DNA of 64,000 nt from Metridium senile (GCA_949775045.1 OX459107.1:14811679-14875678); one strand, 5' to 3'. Positions 52,318-63,747 are shown, counted from the first letter of the stretch. The notes: generated from the letters alone by a model not told the origin. A program made the numbers and translations.

Positions 52318-53752
52318 TAGAACGATTTCACATAAGCGTTTTTAACATGCAAATGTGTTTTGTCGAGTATTCAATATGCAAATGAGTTGTCACCTTAGTT
52401 GAGTTGACATGAGTTATCAGGGGACAAAATGTTTGAAGAAAATGGACATTTCTCGAAAAAATCATGAAGTGATTATTCAATGTCTTTTCCATTGTTTAAC
52501 AAAAACAAAATTGGCTTTGCTTTTTTTCTTCGCGAGATATTCGTAAAAAAGATATTTTGCGTGACACACTAAACATGACAAAGCGATGACAGGACCTGAT
52601 CAAACCTACCCATGGCGAGGTCAAACATTGATAACGCCGTTCAGCGTTGCTATATAGTATTTCCTTTGAAATGTATCTATAAAATTAATTTCTGTACTTA
52701 ATTCAACATCTTCGATAATAGTTTATAGTTATCCATGCCTGGTAAAAGAAAACTGGTTATTTAACCCCAAAAAAGCGAAGAAAGCGAACGTCAACAAAAG
52801 CTTTAGAAGTCGAACGAAAGAAGCAATTGACTATTATCGAATTTCACTGCTTTGTCTTAGGCGTCGCTGTTAATCCGGATTAGTAAACATTACGTAAAGT
52901 ACACGGAAAACAAATTCGGCTTTTTCTCGCGTTGAGATTTTAGAATATTTACCGACTTCGGGAAGTTACCTGCCCCGCAGTTTTTAACCAATCGGCAAAC
53001 AAACTAGTCAGACCGCTAGACATAATATTGAACTCCAAAAAGGTGTTTCTGTTTTTTGATTTATTGTTTTGATCAAAAGTCATGATTGATAAACTATAAG
53101 AAACCCTACAAATTTAATACCTTTACTTTGAAAATTAATAAAAAAAATAACCAAGCGCTGAATAGAAAAAATGAGGCACGTTATTGTACTTTGACATGTT
53201 AAGATTCTGATTAGCGATCAATCAAATCCGTACAATAGAAACTGCGGGGCAGGTAACTCTTTGATCTCAGCGAGTCGTATCGCGGGAAAATCATAATAAC
53301 TTCAAAACTTTTTTATTTTTTACAAATTCGATTTCAATATCGTAATCTTTGTTCTTTTAGCTTTAAGAATATATATACTTTATTACGAATATTTTAAAAG
53401 CTGTACGTACTACGAGACTTTCAAAAAGACATATCGATTTTGTCCCCTGATACCTTAATTGCTAACCTTTTATAACTATAGTACGTATACCGGTTCCATG
53501 CGATATAACTACGTGCAAGAAGTATTGAATTTCGTTTTAGCGGCTACGCAATTTCGCACTAAAAGATAGTTGACCTATTTTGACAATTTCTGCTCATTAG
53601 TGCTTTTTTTCAACGAGAATCGTACCCCAGTCAATGAGCCGTGAAGCTACCCGCGTGCACTTGCCTCAGATATCGAGTGACAGCTCATTTGCATATTAAA
53701 TACTCGACAAAACATATTTGCATGTTAGAAACGCTTATGTGAAATCGTTCTA
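52318..53752. mobile_element. 1.43-kb element with ~80-bp TIRs
   Basis: TAGAACGATTTCACATAAGC left; GCTTATGTGAAATCGTTCTA right. The arms continue through AACATGCAAAT...GTCGAGTATT. The ends match parts of the 289-bp duplication at 34914-35491. No transposase frame; the interior has no recognisable gene. Confidence 0.85.
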
Positions 53753-53906
53753 GTGAGTGTGTGTCTGAGTCTGAGTCTGAGTCCCCCCATTAGTAGGGCA
53801 CACGTGTCCAGTCTAGAACGATTGAGACGTTAAAAAAGTGATTTATATATGTTATTGAATAGTCACTAAATAGAAATTATTAGTTAGTAACTTTTTGTTT
53901 TATTTT

Positions 53907-54054
53907 AGAGTGGTTTTCATTAACCCGTGAAACAAAGTGTAATAGTTTAAGTGTACTAGACAGTGAAACAACAACATAGCTGACACAATGGAATTACATT
54001 GTATTAAAGAGAGAAATACTAAATAGTGTTTCACGGGTTAATGAAAACCACTCT
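53907..54054. mobile_element. family-D MITE
   Basis: AGAGTGGTTTTCATTAACCC to GGGTTAATGAAAACCACTCT, as at 35794. Confidence 0.9.
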
Positions 54055-54628
54055 AAGGATTTCTTTTCTGAGATTTTCGTGTTTTCGCTCTAAGTAACAG
54101 TAAATTTCAGTACTACAATTTCTCAACTAGTTGTAAAATATTTTCTCAAGCATTTTTAAGGTATGACGTTACCTCAATCTATCGGGTTTTTTTGTTTTTG
54201 TTTTTTTGACAACCAGAAATTAGTACAAAGCACCCACCAGGCACTACATTAAATGATTTCCTAAAAAAAGATTACTGATGACCACTCGGGAAAAAGTCGG
54301 GACGCATTCGGAAAATTGTCGGGATTATAGACGACCTAAGTTTTGACGAAGAAAAGCAATTCATAAATCATAAAGCTCTCTAAAATGGCATTTTAACAAT
54401 CGATAATCATTCGATATTCATTTGAAATATTGTTAAAATCTATAAATTTGTTATTCGTAATGATCAATCGATGATCATGATAAATTAATTGCCATTCGGG
54501 ATTTATTCGCGGTGTATTCAGGATATTCTCGGAGCTAATATTACCCTTGTCTTAGGCGGATACTTCAAGAGCTGGTCATAGGTTTTATGTTCTTTTGTTA
54601 ACAGGTCCTTCCAGTTACTTTGTAAGAA

Positions 54629-54853
54629 ATGTCTCGCTGGATGTTTATACCGTTTTGTCTTTTCTTTCTTGTAGTTGTTCGTTCTTTAGAAGACACATTA
54701 TCAACAGAACAAGAACAACAAGAACAACAAGATTCCATCTTGCCAGCTCCCGTTGAAGCTATCCTGACCAAGGACATAGAGGAGTGGATGTTAAAGGATC
54801 GCTCGAAGTCATGTTATAGTATTATAATCGACGAACACCAGTCCGGAATATAG
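54629..54853 (+). CDS. small secreted-protein ORF or first exon, unknown
   Basis: Met at 54629 lies 23 bp after a good acceptor (TTTTGTTAACAG), which suggests a 5'-UTR intron. The protein is 74 aa: a signal peptide (MSRWMFIPFCLFFLVVVRS, likely cut after RS or SLE), a Glu/Gln stretch, then VEAILTKDIEEWMLKDRSK. I do not recognise it. It may be complete or a first exon whose donor I could not identify. No neighbour on the same strand continues it clearly. Confidence 0.4.
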   Translation: MSRWMFIPFCLFFLVVVRSLEDTLSTEQEQQEQQDSILPAPVEAILTKDIEEWMLKDRSKSCYSIIIDEHQSGI

Positions 54854-55662
54854 TCTTATTTGGCGAGATACGTCACGTGATATTTCCTTTGTCTAAGCGG
54901 AAATAGAGAAAAATACTCAAAAATAATCGATTTGTTTGTAAAAGTCATCTCCAGCGCTCTCTCGGGTGAAATATCCGCGAACTTTTAGTTTGTTTGAAAG
55001 GACATGGACCTAAACATGGCTGACACAGCGACTGGGTGATGTAGAGTGAGAAGAAAGTACTTTAAATCGTCTTTTCATCGTGCTGGTTGTTCGCCATTTT
55101 GTTGATTTTCAATCGGTAAGTATGATTACTTTCCTTCATTGCCGTCGTGTTTGAATTTTCCGGTGGAAAGTTCGATTTTTTGTGGGTTCTTGGATGTTCT
55201 CTCTAACTGTATGCAAAGTGTCAGCATGGTAGATATTTTTTTTGTAGTGGTAGATTTAAGCTAAAGTTTGACATAATTGTTTGAAGATATTTGATACTTC
55301 GACGCGTGGCGCTCCAGGTTCGATCGGTCTACAGTTCATCCCAGAATTTGCCTCTCTGATGAATTTAGGATCGCTTTGGAAGGCTATACTGTCATTTTGT
55401 ATTAGCTAGCAACATCCAAGCTCACATGTACGCTCATAGTATGTCTTCATAACTAATATAAACATGATAATTAAGCTTAACATTCGATGTTGGAAGGGTG
55501 CAATACTTTGTAAATAAGGCCTGTAGAGTTATTAAATGAAAACAAAGTTGTTTCAATACAAGTGTGAGTATTTTTTATACAGAAATTTCGTAACATGTAA
55601 GGTTTGATTTGCACAGTATTGTAGACTAGCTATTCTTCTACTATCAATTATTAGGTAATATT
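54854..55662. other. non-coding
   Basis: No gene seen. Confidence 0.35.
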
Positions 55663-55854
55663 AGAGTGGTTTTCATTAACCCGTGAAACACAGTTTAGCT
55701 TCATATGCTTTATTACACTTTCACTTTGTGTTTTATAATTACTTGTTCAATAGCACTATTACACACTAAATAATAAATATATGATTATATATATGGCTTG
55801 TATAGCGCTTATACATGTCTGTTTTAAACGCTTAAAATAACAAATGGATATGAT

Positions 55855-56390
55855 AGCAATGAAAAAGCTAATTTAAACAAATGAGTTTTGATATTTGACT
55901 TGAAGAAAGATAGACTTGAAATGTCTTTTAATAGTTGAAGGAGGTGGAGCCCGGGGGTGTACTTCCTTTGTCCAAGTGGTAGGGGTGATCGGCGGAGGTT
56001 TTGAAAACGACCCCTAAAAGATACGCACAGATAAAAATAACTGATAAAGCCTTGTCGATTTCTACCCCAACAAAACAACAAAACACAGTAAAAATGACTC
56101 TTTTAGGTATGAAATTATGTCACGAAACTGATTTTTGAGCCAGAACCCTAAAAGGACCCTAAAAGGTACGCACAGGGAACATTTTTACCCTAAAAGGTAC
56201 GCCGATCACCTCTACCACTTGGACAAAGGGAGTACCCCTCCCAGGAGGTGGAGAGTTCCAAAGTAGAGGAGAAGCATCTGAGATAAATACAGTAGACCGT
56301 ATGACTTGATATTGTATGACTTTGAGAATAGCAACAAGTGAGAAGATGAGCAGATATTTTTTGCAGGTTTGTGAATAGGGAGTCCAAAGA
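55855..56390 (-). pseudogene. LINE ORF2 C-terminal remnant
   Basis: On the minus strand, before and after the inserted MITE, pieces read SKSYNIKSYG and then LKDISSLSFFKSNIKTHLF, the C-terminal signature of CR1/L2-type ORF2 (compare LKTHFFRKAF in the LINE at 1558-3582). Frameshifts separate the pieces. Confidence 0.7.
55950..56242. mobile_element. 293-bp MITE with 11-bp target duplication
   Basis: CCTTTGTCCAAGTGGTAGGG on one arm and CCACTTGGACAAAGGGAGTA on the other. AGGAGGTGGAG flanks both sides (55939-55949; 56243-56253). Confidence 0.88.
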
Positions 56391-56799
56391 GTACAGACTT
56401 ACAGTTCCTAAGTTTTGAAGTAAATTATGAACATTTTAATGTAAAAATACATTTAAAAAATACATTTTATTACTCTTTCCCTATTACACTTTGTTTCATG
56501 GGCTAATGAAAACCACTCTATTATTGTTATTATTATTATTATTATCATCATTATTAATATAATAATAACTTTTATTCAGAACTAATCAACAACAATTTAA
56601 TGATAATAAAAATGATAATAATATTGACAAAAATAACACTTTATTTCAAAATTGTAATGAAACTCTTTATGATACAAGAAAATTGAAATGGTTATCTTAG
56701 TACAGTACTGGATATAAAAAGTATCAAATATGGATCGAAGTACACATGCAATATGTAAATAGTTGCACAAAATATCCATATACTCAAAAAAAGAAAACA

Positions 56800-56949
56800 C
56801 AGTGGTACAACAACTATAGGCGGCCACAATAAAAAGTCCCAAATCTAATCCTATACTTATTCTATATCTCTATTAATTAGCGGCCAACCTCTATTAAGCA
56901 GCCACTTTGGAAAGTCCCGAGGGTGACCGCTTAATAGAGGTACCACAGT
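56800..56949. mobile_element. pogo-type MITE, left copy beside vWA fragment
   Basis: CAGTGGTACAACAACTATAGG to GAGGTACCACAGTA with GCGGCCACAATAAAAAGTCC inside; a slightly deleted version of the full copy at 58492-58647. Confidence 0.82.
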
Positions 56950-56984
56950 AATAAAGTACAAACATGCAGTATGCTGATTCTATT

Positions 56985-57179
56985 GCTTTTTTAAGTGTGA
57001 ATAAGCTGACAGACGAAGCGAGGCCATTACGGGACAAAGGAGTGGAAGTCTATGCTCTCGGAGTGGGTAATAACGTCAACAACAGTGAATTACTAGAGCT
57101 GGCTGGTGGGAATAAGAAGCATGTTTTTCACAGCAAAACCTTTGATGAGCTTAAAGGTAAAGCTCAAGAACTCAATTAG
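56985..57179 (+). pseudogene. vWA-domain 3' exon fragment
   Basis: The frame reads VNKLTDEARPLRDKGVEVYA, LGVGNNVNNSELLELAGG and HVFHSKTFDELKGKAQELN, then TAG. This is the second half of a vWA domain of the matrilin/collagen type, stopping naturally. A TTTTTTAAG acceptor-like site precedes it (~56995). The first half of the domain is nowhere nearby. It lies between two pogo-type MITE copies in opposite orientation, so capture by an element is likely. Confidence 0.7.
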
Positions 57180-57180
57180 G

Positions 57181-57269
57181 TATAGGAATAAATTTGGGAC
57201 TTTTTATTATGGCCGCCTAATAGAGGGTGACCGCTTAATGGGTGACCGCTTAATAGAGGTACTACTGTA
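57181..57269. mobile_element. pogo-type MITE, right half-copy (inverted)
   Basis: AATTTGGGACTTTTTATTAT and GGTGACCGCTTAATAGAGGT to ACTACTGTA: the reverse complement of the left end of 58492-58647, with a short internal duplication (GGTGACCGCTTAAT twice). Confidence 0.82.
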
Positions 57270-57300
57270 TTCTCCTTCAAACTCATCAATGATCACCTAC

Positions 57301-57382
57301 CCCCCTTGGCAAGAGGTTTTGCAGCAAGTGCTATTCCAGCGAGAGCTAGGAGAGCAACGAAGAAAGATACCACTCGTATCAT
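57301..57382 (-). CDS. signal-peptide first exon of an unidentified secreted protein
   Basis: Minus-strand ATG at 57382 starts MIRVVSFFVALLALAGIAL, then AAKPLAKGG: short basic n-region, hydrophobic core and an ALA-like cleavage site. The exon ends at 57301 with G|GTAGGT (phase 1). No following exon was found at lower coordinates, where transposon fragments begin at once (57269). A phase-1 intron right after a signal peptide is common in secreted multidomain proteins. Confidence 0.5.
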
Positions 57383-57589
57383 GACAAAATCGATCACTCT
57401 AGATCTGACCAATCTATCGACGAGAAAAAGGCAGTTCCTGAGGAAAATCATAATACAAATATGATCGAATGAATGAATGAATGAACGAGCGAATAGATCA
57501 ATGGATAAATAATTGAATATGAAGTGTTTAAATGAATGCAAGCAACACTGGCCCTGTGTTGGACAAGCATGGGCGTGCTATGTACGGAT

Positions 57590-57770
57590 GAAGAAAGAAG
57601 AAGAAAAAGAAGAAGAACTACAAGATGAAGAAGTAGTAGAAGTAGTAGAAGAAGAACAACAGCAACAACAATTAACAACAACAACAACAACAAGATGAAG
57701 AACAAGAACAAGAACAAGGACAAGAACAAGAACAAGAACAACAAGGACAAGAAGAAAAATGGTTCGTACT
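57590..57770. repeat. AAG/CAA-rich low-complexity tract
   Basis: AAGAAGAAGAAG, ACAACAACA and AAGAACAAGAAC runs; the Glu-rich frame over it is not supported as a gene. Confidence 0.9.
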
Positions 57771-58491
57771 TACAGTCTCAGGTCTTCTCTAAAATGAGTC
57801 CTACTACAAGATCACGATAACGGTTCTTTTATAGTAAAACAATATCTCGTTTTCCGTTATTTTTATTATCAATATTTTATATCAATCTTTACTAACATAT
57901 ATTTTACTTCATATCATATTACATTAATACGAAAAAATGGCAGAAAACTGCAGGTTGGTCACCAGTAAAACTTCTAATCTAGGTTTAACTTAAAAAAACA
58001 TAACGTTATTTGGGTTCTCAGCGCTAATCGCGCTAGCTTATCTGGTATTTAGTTAAGACTCAGAAGCGTGATTAAAAAAACGTAAAAGAGAACAAATTTA
58101 TTTCTTATAATAGCTTAGTACTTAATATAACACCTTATGGTGGAAATGGAAGAGAAGCCGAACGCTTTATTTCAGAACTTGTAGCCTTAAAGCTTTCCAC
58201 AAAGAAACAGCTTCACTACTTAAACAATAAAGTAGTTGAATCGAGGGCATTATGCTGTGATAGTTGCCTGCGGAAACTGGATGTTCAGAAAAACAAATAG
58301 TTGCCCGAGAACGCAGTTCGACTATTTTTTCTTTCAGTTTTTTAATCTATTAATTCATTCTATTCACTGTATTTGTATATTTATATAACGCTTTTCTTTG
58401 AGTCGTAAAGTACAAATACGAGGAAGAAAAAGACAAAAAAAGAATAAACCGATAAAAGAATTTCGGTGGCTAATAATAAGATACAGTGGTA

Positions 58492-58647
58492 CCTCCATTA
58501 AGCGGCCACCCTCTATTAGGCGGCCACAATAAAATGTCCCAAATCTATTCCTAAACCTATTCTATATCTCTATTCAGCGGCCAACCTCTATTAAGAGGCC
58601 ACTTTGGAAAGTCCCAAGGGTGACTCCTTAATAGAGGTACCACTGTA
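58492..58647. mobile_element. pogo/Tigger-type MITE, full copy
   Basis: TACAGTGGTACCTCCATTAAG to AATAGAGGTACCACTGTA; the typical CAGTGG(A/T)ACCTC terminus and TA flank. Confidence 0.9.
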
Positions 58648-58933
58648 TACATGAGGAATTTGAATTATAATTAAGACAAAAACTATTATATAGTAAGATG
58701 TTGAAATATTTGAAATATATTATCATATAAAATTTCTTTTTTTTTCTATATATATCTCGTATATCGGCCCTTTGGTCCGTCAATTCACTTTGGATGCTGG
58801 GAAAACATGGCCAGGTCCCGGCCTTAATGGATTTGATTTTTATGGAAGGGTGTAACAAAAGGAAATAACTGTGTTGCTACTTCAATTTATTGGCTGATAT
58901 AAATCTAAACTTTTATCAGTGTTTAATAAACAT

Positions 58934-59178
58934 TAGAGCGGATTTCGTATGACTGTGCAAACAGCACAGACACGGCACGGCATGGTACAAACTAAATTTA
59001 GAGAGTTTTTCGTGTGCCTAACAAAACGCTACGGATATTGGTTACGGCAGTTTTTTTTGATAGAAACTACGTGAAAGCACGACACGGTCACGGCAGAAAC
59101 TTCGAATCTTCTTATACAAATTACGGCACGGTCACGGCACGGTACCGTACGTTGTACAATCATACAAAATCCGCTCTA
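58934..59178. mobile_element. MITE (TIR TAGAGCGGATTTCGTATGAC)
   Basis: TAGAGCGGATTT at the left and AAATCCGCTCTA at the right; ACGGCACGGTCACGGCACGG iterations inside. A sequence of similar composition without clear ends is at 30400-30560. Confidence 0.82.
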
Positions 59179-59267
59179 TCATCAACATGCAAGATAAACT
59201 GCCTTTCTTAAAACTTTCAGCCCAGCGAGCCAATAGTTTGTATCAGTTTTATATACCTATTCCAAAA

Positions 59268-59540
59268 ATCGTTGTCGCAAACAAAGCCACAGTCCACACT
59301 CTGAAGCCTGCAAAGGATGTCGGTATATCGGTCTCTTGTTATCCATTTTTTCAGAGCATATTTTGGTTGTAGGTTTTTGAGTTATATGAACATAACAAGT
59401 TGTTGCAGTGGTAGATGATGAAACAAATATTTCTTTATATAACGTGCAATAAATTACAAATTATGTTCATATTACCGACATCCTTTGCAGACCTAACAGT
59501 GTGGACTGTAGCTTCGGCTGCGGCAACGATTTTTGAAATA
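59268..59540. mobile_element. family-B MITE
   Basis: CCAAAAATCGTTGTCGCAAA to GGCAACGATTTTTGAAATAG; same interior as 9995-10280. Confidence 0.88.
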
Positions 59541-60051
59541 GTTGTATATCTATGATACTGCTCTCGGAGACACGGGTGAAAAACGCACTGCGCATGCTCG
59601 GGTTTTCTTTTGAACAAAAGACTAAATGAAGATTTTACGAATGGTTTCATGTTATGTATTATGCGAATTTCTCTTCTATTATTTGACCAGGGAAAGAAAA
59701 CAACTAATGTAATGTGTTTGAAATGATTGCATCAGCTAGCGTGATGTTGTCTTTATCTCCCCACACAATGTCCCCATAATCAAAGATTGGTAAAACTATG
59801 CTATTGAATTACAACAAGATCGACAAGGACTCCAGCAAGGCATGACGGTCTATTACAGCGATGGGTCCAATGAAATGGAATTTATTTTGGAATTAATTGT
59901 AGTTTAATGGCAGCAATTTGGCAAAGGGATTTCGTACTTCACGATTAGTTTCTCGTGTTCTTTAATTTAATTCCCTTCTACTAACTATATATATGGTAAA
60001 TGTTGGTATCCTGTTAATAACGCAGCAAAGGGATTTCGTACTACGATAAGT

Positions 60052-60500
60052 GTAAAAACCCGCATATGAGAACCACTATTTTTCGAGGTTAGGCTAAAGT
60101 GGTTCTTATATATTTGGTATTTAGTGAGAAATTAGGTTAAGGTGGTTCTTAACTGGTTCTTATTTACAAAGCAAAAACAATTTTCGTTATATAGTGTTTT
60201 TGATGTTAGATAAATTGTTATGTAGAAGCATCTGAATATGAATGTATTATCATTGAGAACTAACCAATTGACTAACTGATAATACATTTGTAAAACATTT
60301 TTCTTGCATTGATTTTAAATTTGGTCATATTCAGACTCAATTTATATTTTTTCAAATGACCAAATAAATCTTGAAACCTTTCATATAAGAACCAGTCTAA
60401 TTTTTTAGGCTAAAGTGGTTCTTTTTTAACAGGTGCTTAAGAAATGCAAATTTTAGCCTAGTGGTTCTTAATCCACTGGTTCTTATAAGCGGGTTTTTAC
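60052..60500. mobile_element. 449-bp element (GTAAAAACCCGC ends)
   Basis: GTAAAAACCCGCATATGAGAACC / GGTTCTTATAAGCGGGTTTTTAC; AAGTGGTTCTTA motifs are repeated inside. Confidence 0.85.
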
Positions 60501-60513
60501 TGTACTCCAACCA

Positions 60514-60665
60514 AGGCCACCCAAACAAATTTTTGTACAAATCATCCAAGTATCTAAACATTTATGATTCAGTAAATTTCACTGTCGAAAAATATAATGT
60601 CTGAAAATGTCACCAAAAACATCAGAATTATCTTGTGTATAGTAAAAAATTTGTTTGGGTGGCCT
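60514..60665. mobile_element. 152-bp MITE (AGGCCACCCAAACAAATTTTT)
   Basis: Ends AGGCCACCCAAACAAATTT and AAATTTGTTTGGGTGGCCT are exact complements. Confidence 0.9.
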
Positions 60666-60671
60666 ATATAT

Positions 60672-61398
60672 ACATTTATTATATAGATATCGATGAAATA
60701 CCAGCATTTATCTAGTGTCTAAAACTTCGTATCTTTCACATGTGAAAGATATCATATCTTTCACATGTGAAGATATCGTTTTCAGATGCAATTCGTTTTG
60801 CATAAAGGTTTTTAATAACGAGTCAATGAAGTTTTATTTCTCTTGACATTTCATCGATATCTATATAACAGAACATTACATGGTCGCTTAGAGATACAAA
60901 TTTTATCTTCTCATGTTGACCCGACGTAACCAATCGAACGAAATCGAACGTTCGATTCAATCGAATTCGAACGAACGATTGGATTCGAGTGTATTCGGTA
61001 ATCGAATGAAATCGAATTCACAACTTTTTTTGAGCCAATCGAACATAATCGAACATTTGATTGTTAAATCATTCGATTTTCTTCGATTTTGATTTTCTAG
61101 CGCGGCAATCACTTTGATTATCGTTCGGAAATCGAACACAATCAAGCATTCGATTGCGTTCGGAAATCGAATTTAATCGAATTCACAACTTTTTTAGTAT
61201 TCGATTTCATTCGATTACCAAACACAAACGAATCCAATCATTTGACTGGATTCGATTGCGTTCGATTACCGAATCGTTCGATTGGTGACGTCGGGTGTTG
61301 ATCATGAATATCGCTGTGCTCACTCGTGAGAGATCAATTCAACACTCGAAGATAAAATTCGTATCTCCGCGCGCCCATGTAATATCCTCTATATAATA
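60672..61398. mobile_element. family-C composite repeat, interrupted
   Basis: The same order as 29995-30345 (TAGATATCGATGAAATACCAG ... CCGCGCGCCCATGTAATATC) with a 376-bp insertion at 60920-61295. Confidence 0.82.
60920..61295. mobile_element. nested 376-bp element made of AATCGAA iterations
   Basis: CCCGACGTAACCAATCGAACG / CGTTCGATTGGTGACGTCGGG ends, flanked by TGTTGA on both sides (60914-60919; 61296-61301). The interior is almost entirely TCGAAT/ATTCGA permutations. Confidence 0.9.
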
Positions 61399-61790
61399 AA
61401 TGTTAATAACTTGTTAATAAAGCGTAGGAGACTGTCTTTGAGCAAATTGAAATGTGCCTTCTATATGGTACTTATTTTCGTGCTATTTTTGGAATTTATT
61501 AATATTTTTACAACAAATCCAGAGGCTTTCCCTGTGCAAATGCACCATTTGCCTTATAGTACAGCGGTGCCATAGATAACATGGAACTGGAGCATTGCAA
61601 GAGCAGGTAGAGCTCTAATAGGTTTTCACATATTACAAAACAGCGCTTATTATCTATCCATTTTAATACATATATATTTATAAATATAAAATCTTAACAC
61701 TTATATGAACACACAATAAAACTTGAGTAAAATTCAACTTGATTTATATATTAGCACACTAGATATTCATATGAAATTTGTTGGTTTAAA

Positions 61791-61964
61791 ATACAGTGGA
61801 ACTCCGCCTTATGGCCACCCCGTTATTGCGGCCAGTTTTTTATATCCCGACGAAATGCATTCCCATACATTTTCTATAAAATTTCCCGCTTAACACGGCC
61901 ACCCCGTTAATACGGACACTTTGGGCTGTCCCTTCGGTGGCCGGATTAACGGTGTTCTACTGTA
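61791..61964. mobile_element. pogo-type MITE
   Basis: TACAGTGGAACTCCGCCTTA to GGTGTTCTACTGTA, with GGGCTGTCCCTTCGGTGGCC as in 25421-25570. Confidence 0.88.
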
Positions 61965-62239
61965 TGAATATTTTAAAAACGTCATATTAAAAGTACAATT
62001 TTTTTTAAATATCAAATAACTGATATAATTAGCATATATGTATGAATTTAAAATTACGAGGTAAAAATACTAAGGTCTTTACAAGACCGAATCACACGAA
62101 TATAAGCTATATTTGTACGAATATCAACCTTTGAGGTCAACAGAGGAATTAGAAATAAGCGTAAGGTAGAATGAGGCACAGAATGTTGCCAGCGGGGTTG
62201 TGGAGATTTTTGATAGCCATTCTTAAAGAAGCAATATTG

Positions 62240-62575
62240 CAGACGACGGCTTGGGTTTCCTGTGGTAATCGATCTGGGTAGACTGGTGATGAGAGCAAAG
62301 GAGACCAAAAACTTCGCTTCTGTTCTATACCAAAATCCATTGCGGTGTAGTGTCCTTGGGTTAAAATTCAATTCAGGAAATTTCCTGTGAAATACGATCT
62401 AAGGGGGGAGAAGTGGGGAACAGGTGTCATTCAACATATCACAGGGAGCCCAATACTACGTTCAGTTGTTATGTGGCAAGTTACTTATTTGTTGTTTCTA
62501 TATGGGTTTCCTGTGGAATTGATCTTGGAGGAGGACTGGTGTTATTTCTTATGCCACAGGGAGCCCAATACTACG
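62240..62575. repeat. alternating GGGTTTCCTGTGG and CACAGGGAGCCC motifs
   Basis: GGGTTTCCTGTGG at ~62247 and ~62502, CACAGGGAGCCCAATACTAC at ~62441 and ~62556. These are the termini of the CACAGGGAGCCC element family (see 7412-7887), here partly tandem. Confidence 0.65.
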
Positions 62576-63221
62576 TTAAGTGATTTTGTACATGTAATAT
62601 GTCGCTTATCTCTCTTTGTGATGATTCCAGTTCTTCCAGTCGATCGCGTACAGATGCAATATCTCTCTGTTGCCGATCCTGTAAGAAAAAACACTACAAA
62701 TTTTAAACAACTTTTCAATTGAATGAAAAATTCGTAAATTACAGTCGCTAACGCCTTACCCTGCTACGTATTTTGAGGCCCCGAAGCGGCGAACGAGCTG
62801 CTCAAAATACGTGTCAGGGAGAAAGCTAGTCATGCCTCTGGTGAACAGGGTACTAAAGCGCAGTTTTCACTAGTAGCATAAGCGCCTGTTTAGATGACAG
62901 CATAGAGCTATAGGTTAATGTCAAGGTCACCAGATGACGTAATAAATAATTCAATCTTACCTGATCTGTGGTAACATTGAAGGGTACTGGTGAACTAGTT
63001 ATCAGTCCCCCTCCAAACCCCGCCTGGCTGCTGTTCAATACATTCTTGAATCGATAGTGTTTCTTCGTCAGTTTTTCCATTTGTCTTTTATTCTTTTCTT
63101 CTTCTAATTCTCTCTTTCTCTTCTCTGATTCTCGTTCGAGAACTAATTGTTCCTCCTTTTTCTCAAGGATCTGGATTTTGTCGTTTAGTTCTATTATTTC
63201 TTGCTTGTACTTTTTACGTTT
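62571..63221 (-). CDS. C-terminal two exons of a coiled-coil protein, unknown
   Basis: Exon 63221-62961 (acceptor TATTTTCAG, donor CAG|GTAAG) and exon 62678-62571 (acceptor TTTCTTACAG, stop TAG), both phase 0, give 122 residues. The first 45 are a charged helix (KYKQEIIELNDKIQILEKKE, then ELEEEKNKRQMEKLTKKHYR); then a Gly/Ser-containing linker (SSQAGFGGGLITSSP) and a second helix (DIASVRDRLEELESSQREIS). Earlier exons lie beyond the window or were not found. No family recognised. The stop falls 2 bp after the edge of a repeated transposon terminus, so the reading frame may have been closed by that insertion. Confidence 0.65.
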
Positions 63222-63330
63222 CTGAAAATAGAAACTTCCAATTTACTTACAGCAAATGCAGTTAAACCATGAAATAATATCAAGTAAGTTCTAACAAATA
63301 GTTACTATTTAGTGACTAATTGTTGCTACT

Positions 63331-63500
63331 AGAGTGAAGACATTAGAGTGAAGTCATTTAACCCGTGAAATAGATATTAGACTAATACACCTTGGCAGTC
63401 TAGAATTCTATTGATTTCTTTTGTGTCTATTTGACTATTTTTGTTTACTATTACACCTTGACTATTTAATTTTGTTTCACGGTTTAAATATCTTCACTCT
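63331..63500. mobile_element. family-A MITE with doubled left end
   Basis: AGAGTGAAGACATT is followed at once by AGAGTGAAGTCATTTAACCC; the right end is ATATCTTCACTCT. It lies inside a CCATGAAATAATATC / TTTCATGGTTTAAC element (63260-63650). Confidence 0.85.
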
Positions 63501-63747
63501 AAGTGAATACCACCCAGAATAAATAATAAAACAAAGGATAATGAGGTTTCTTGTGTATTACTCTTCATTTGTCTCAAGATATTCTGGTTGAGCGATAGTG
63601 ACAAAATAGTCACTATTTGTTAGTACTTTCTTAGATTGCATTTCATGGTTTAACCGTGCATTAGCTCTATATCACAAATATCAATCAAGGGTTTTTTTTT
63701 TACGTTCAGTTACAGGGATTCGCTATTGAACCGCATAGAAATATTTG

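Larger units (their letters stand above)
55663..56519. mobile_element. family-D element carrying a LINE fragment
   Basis: AGAGTGGTTTTCATTAACCC (left) and GGCTAATGAAAACCACTCT (right) bound 857 bp instead of the usual ~150. The extra sequence is a minus-strand LINE remnant that itself holds a 293-bp MITE. Confidence 0.8.
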
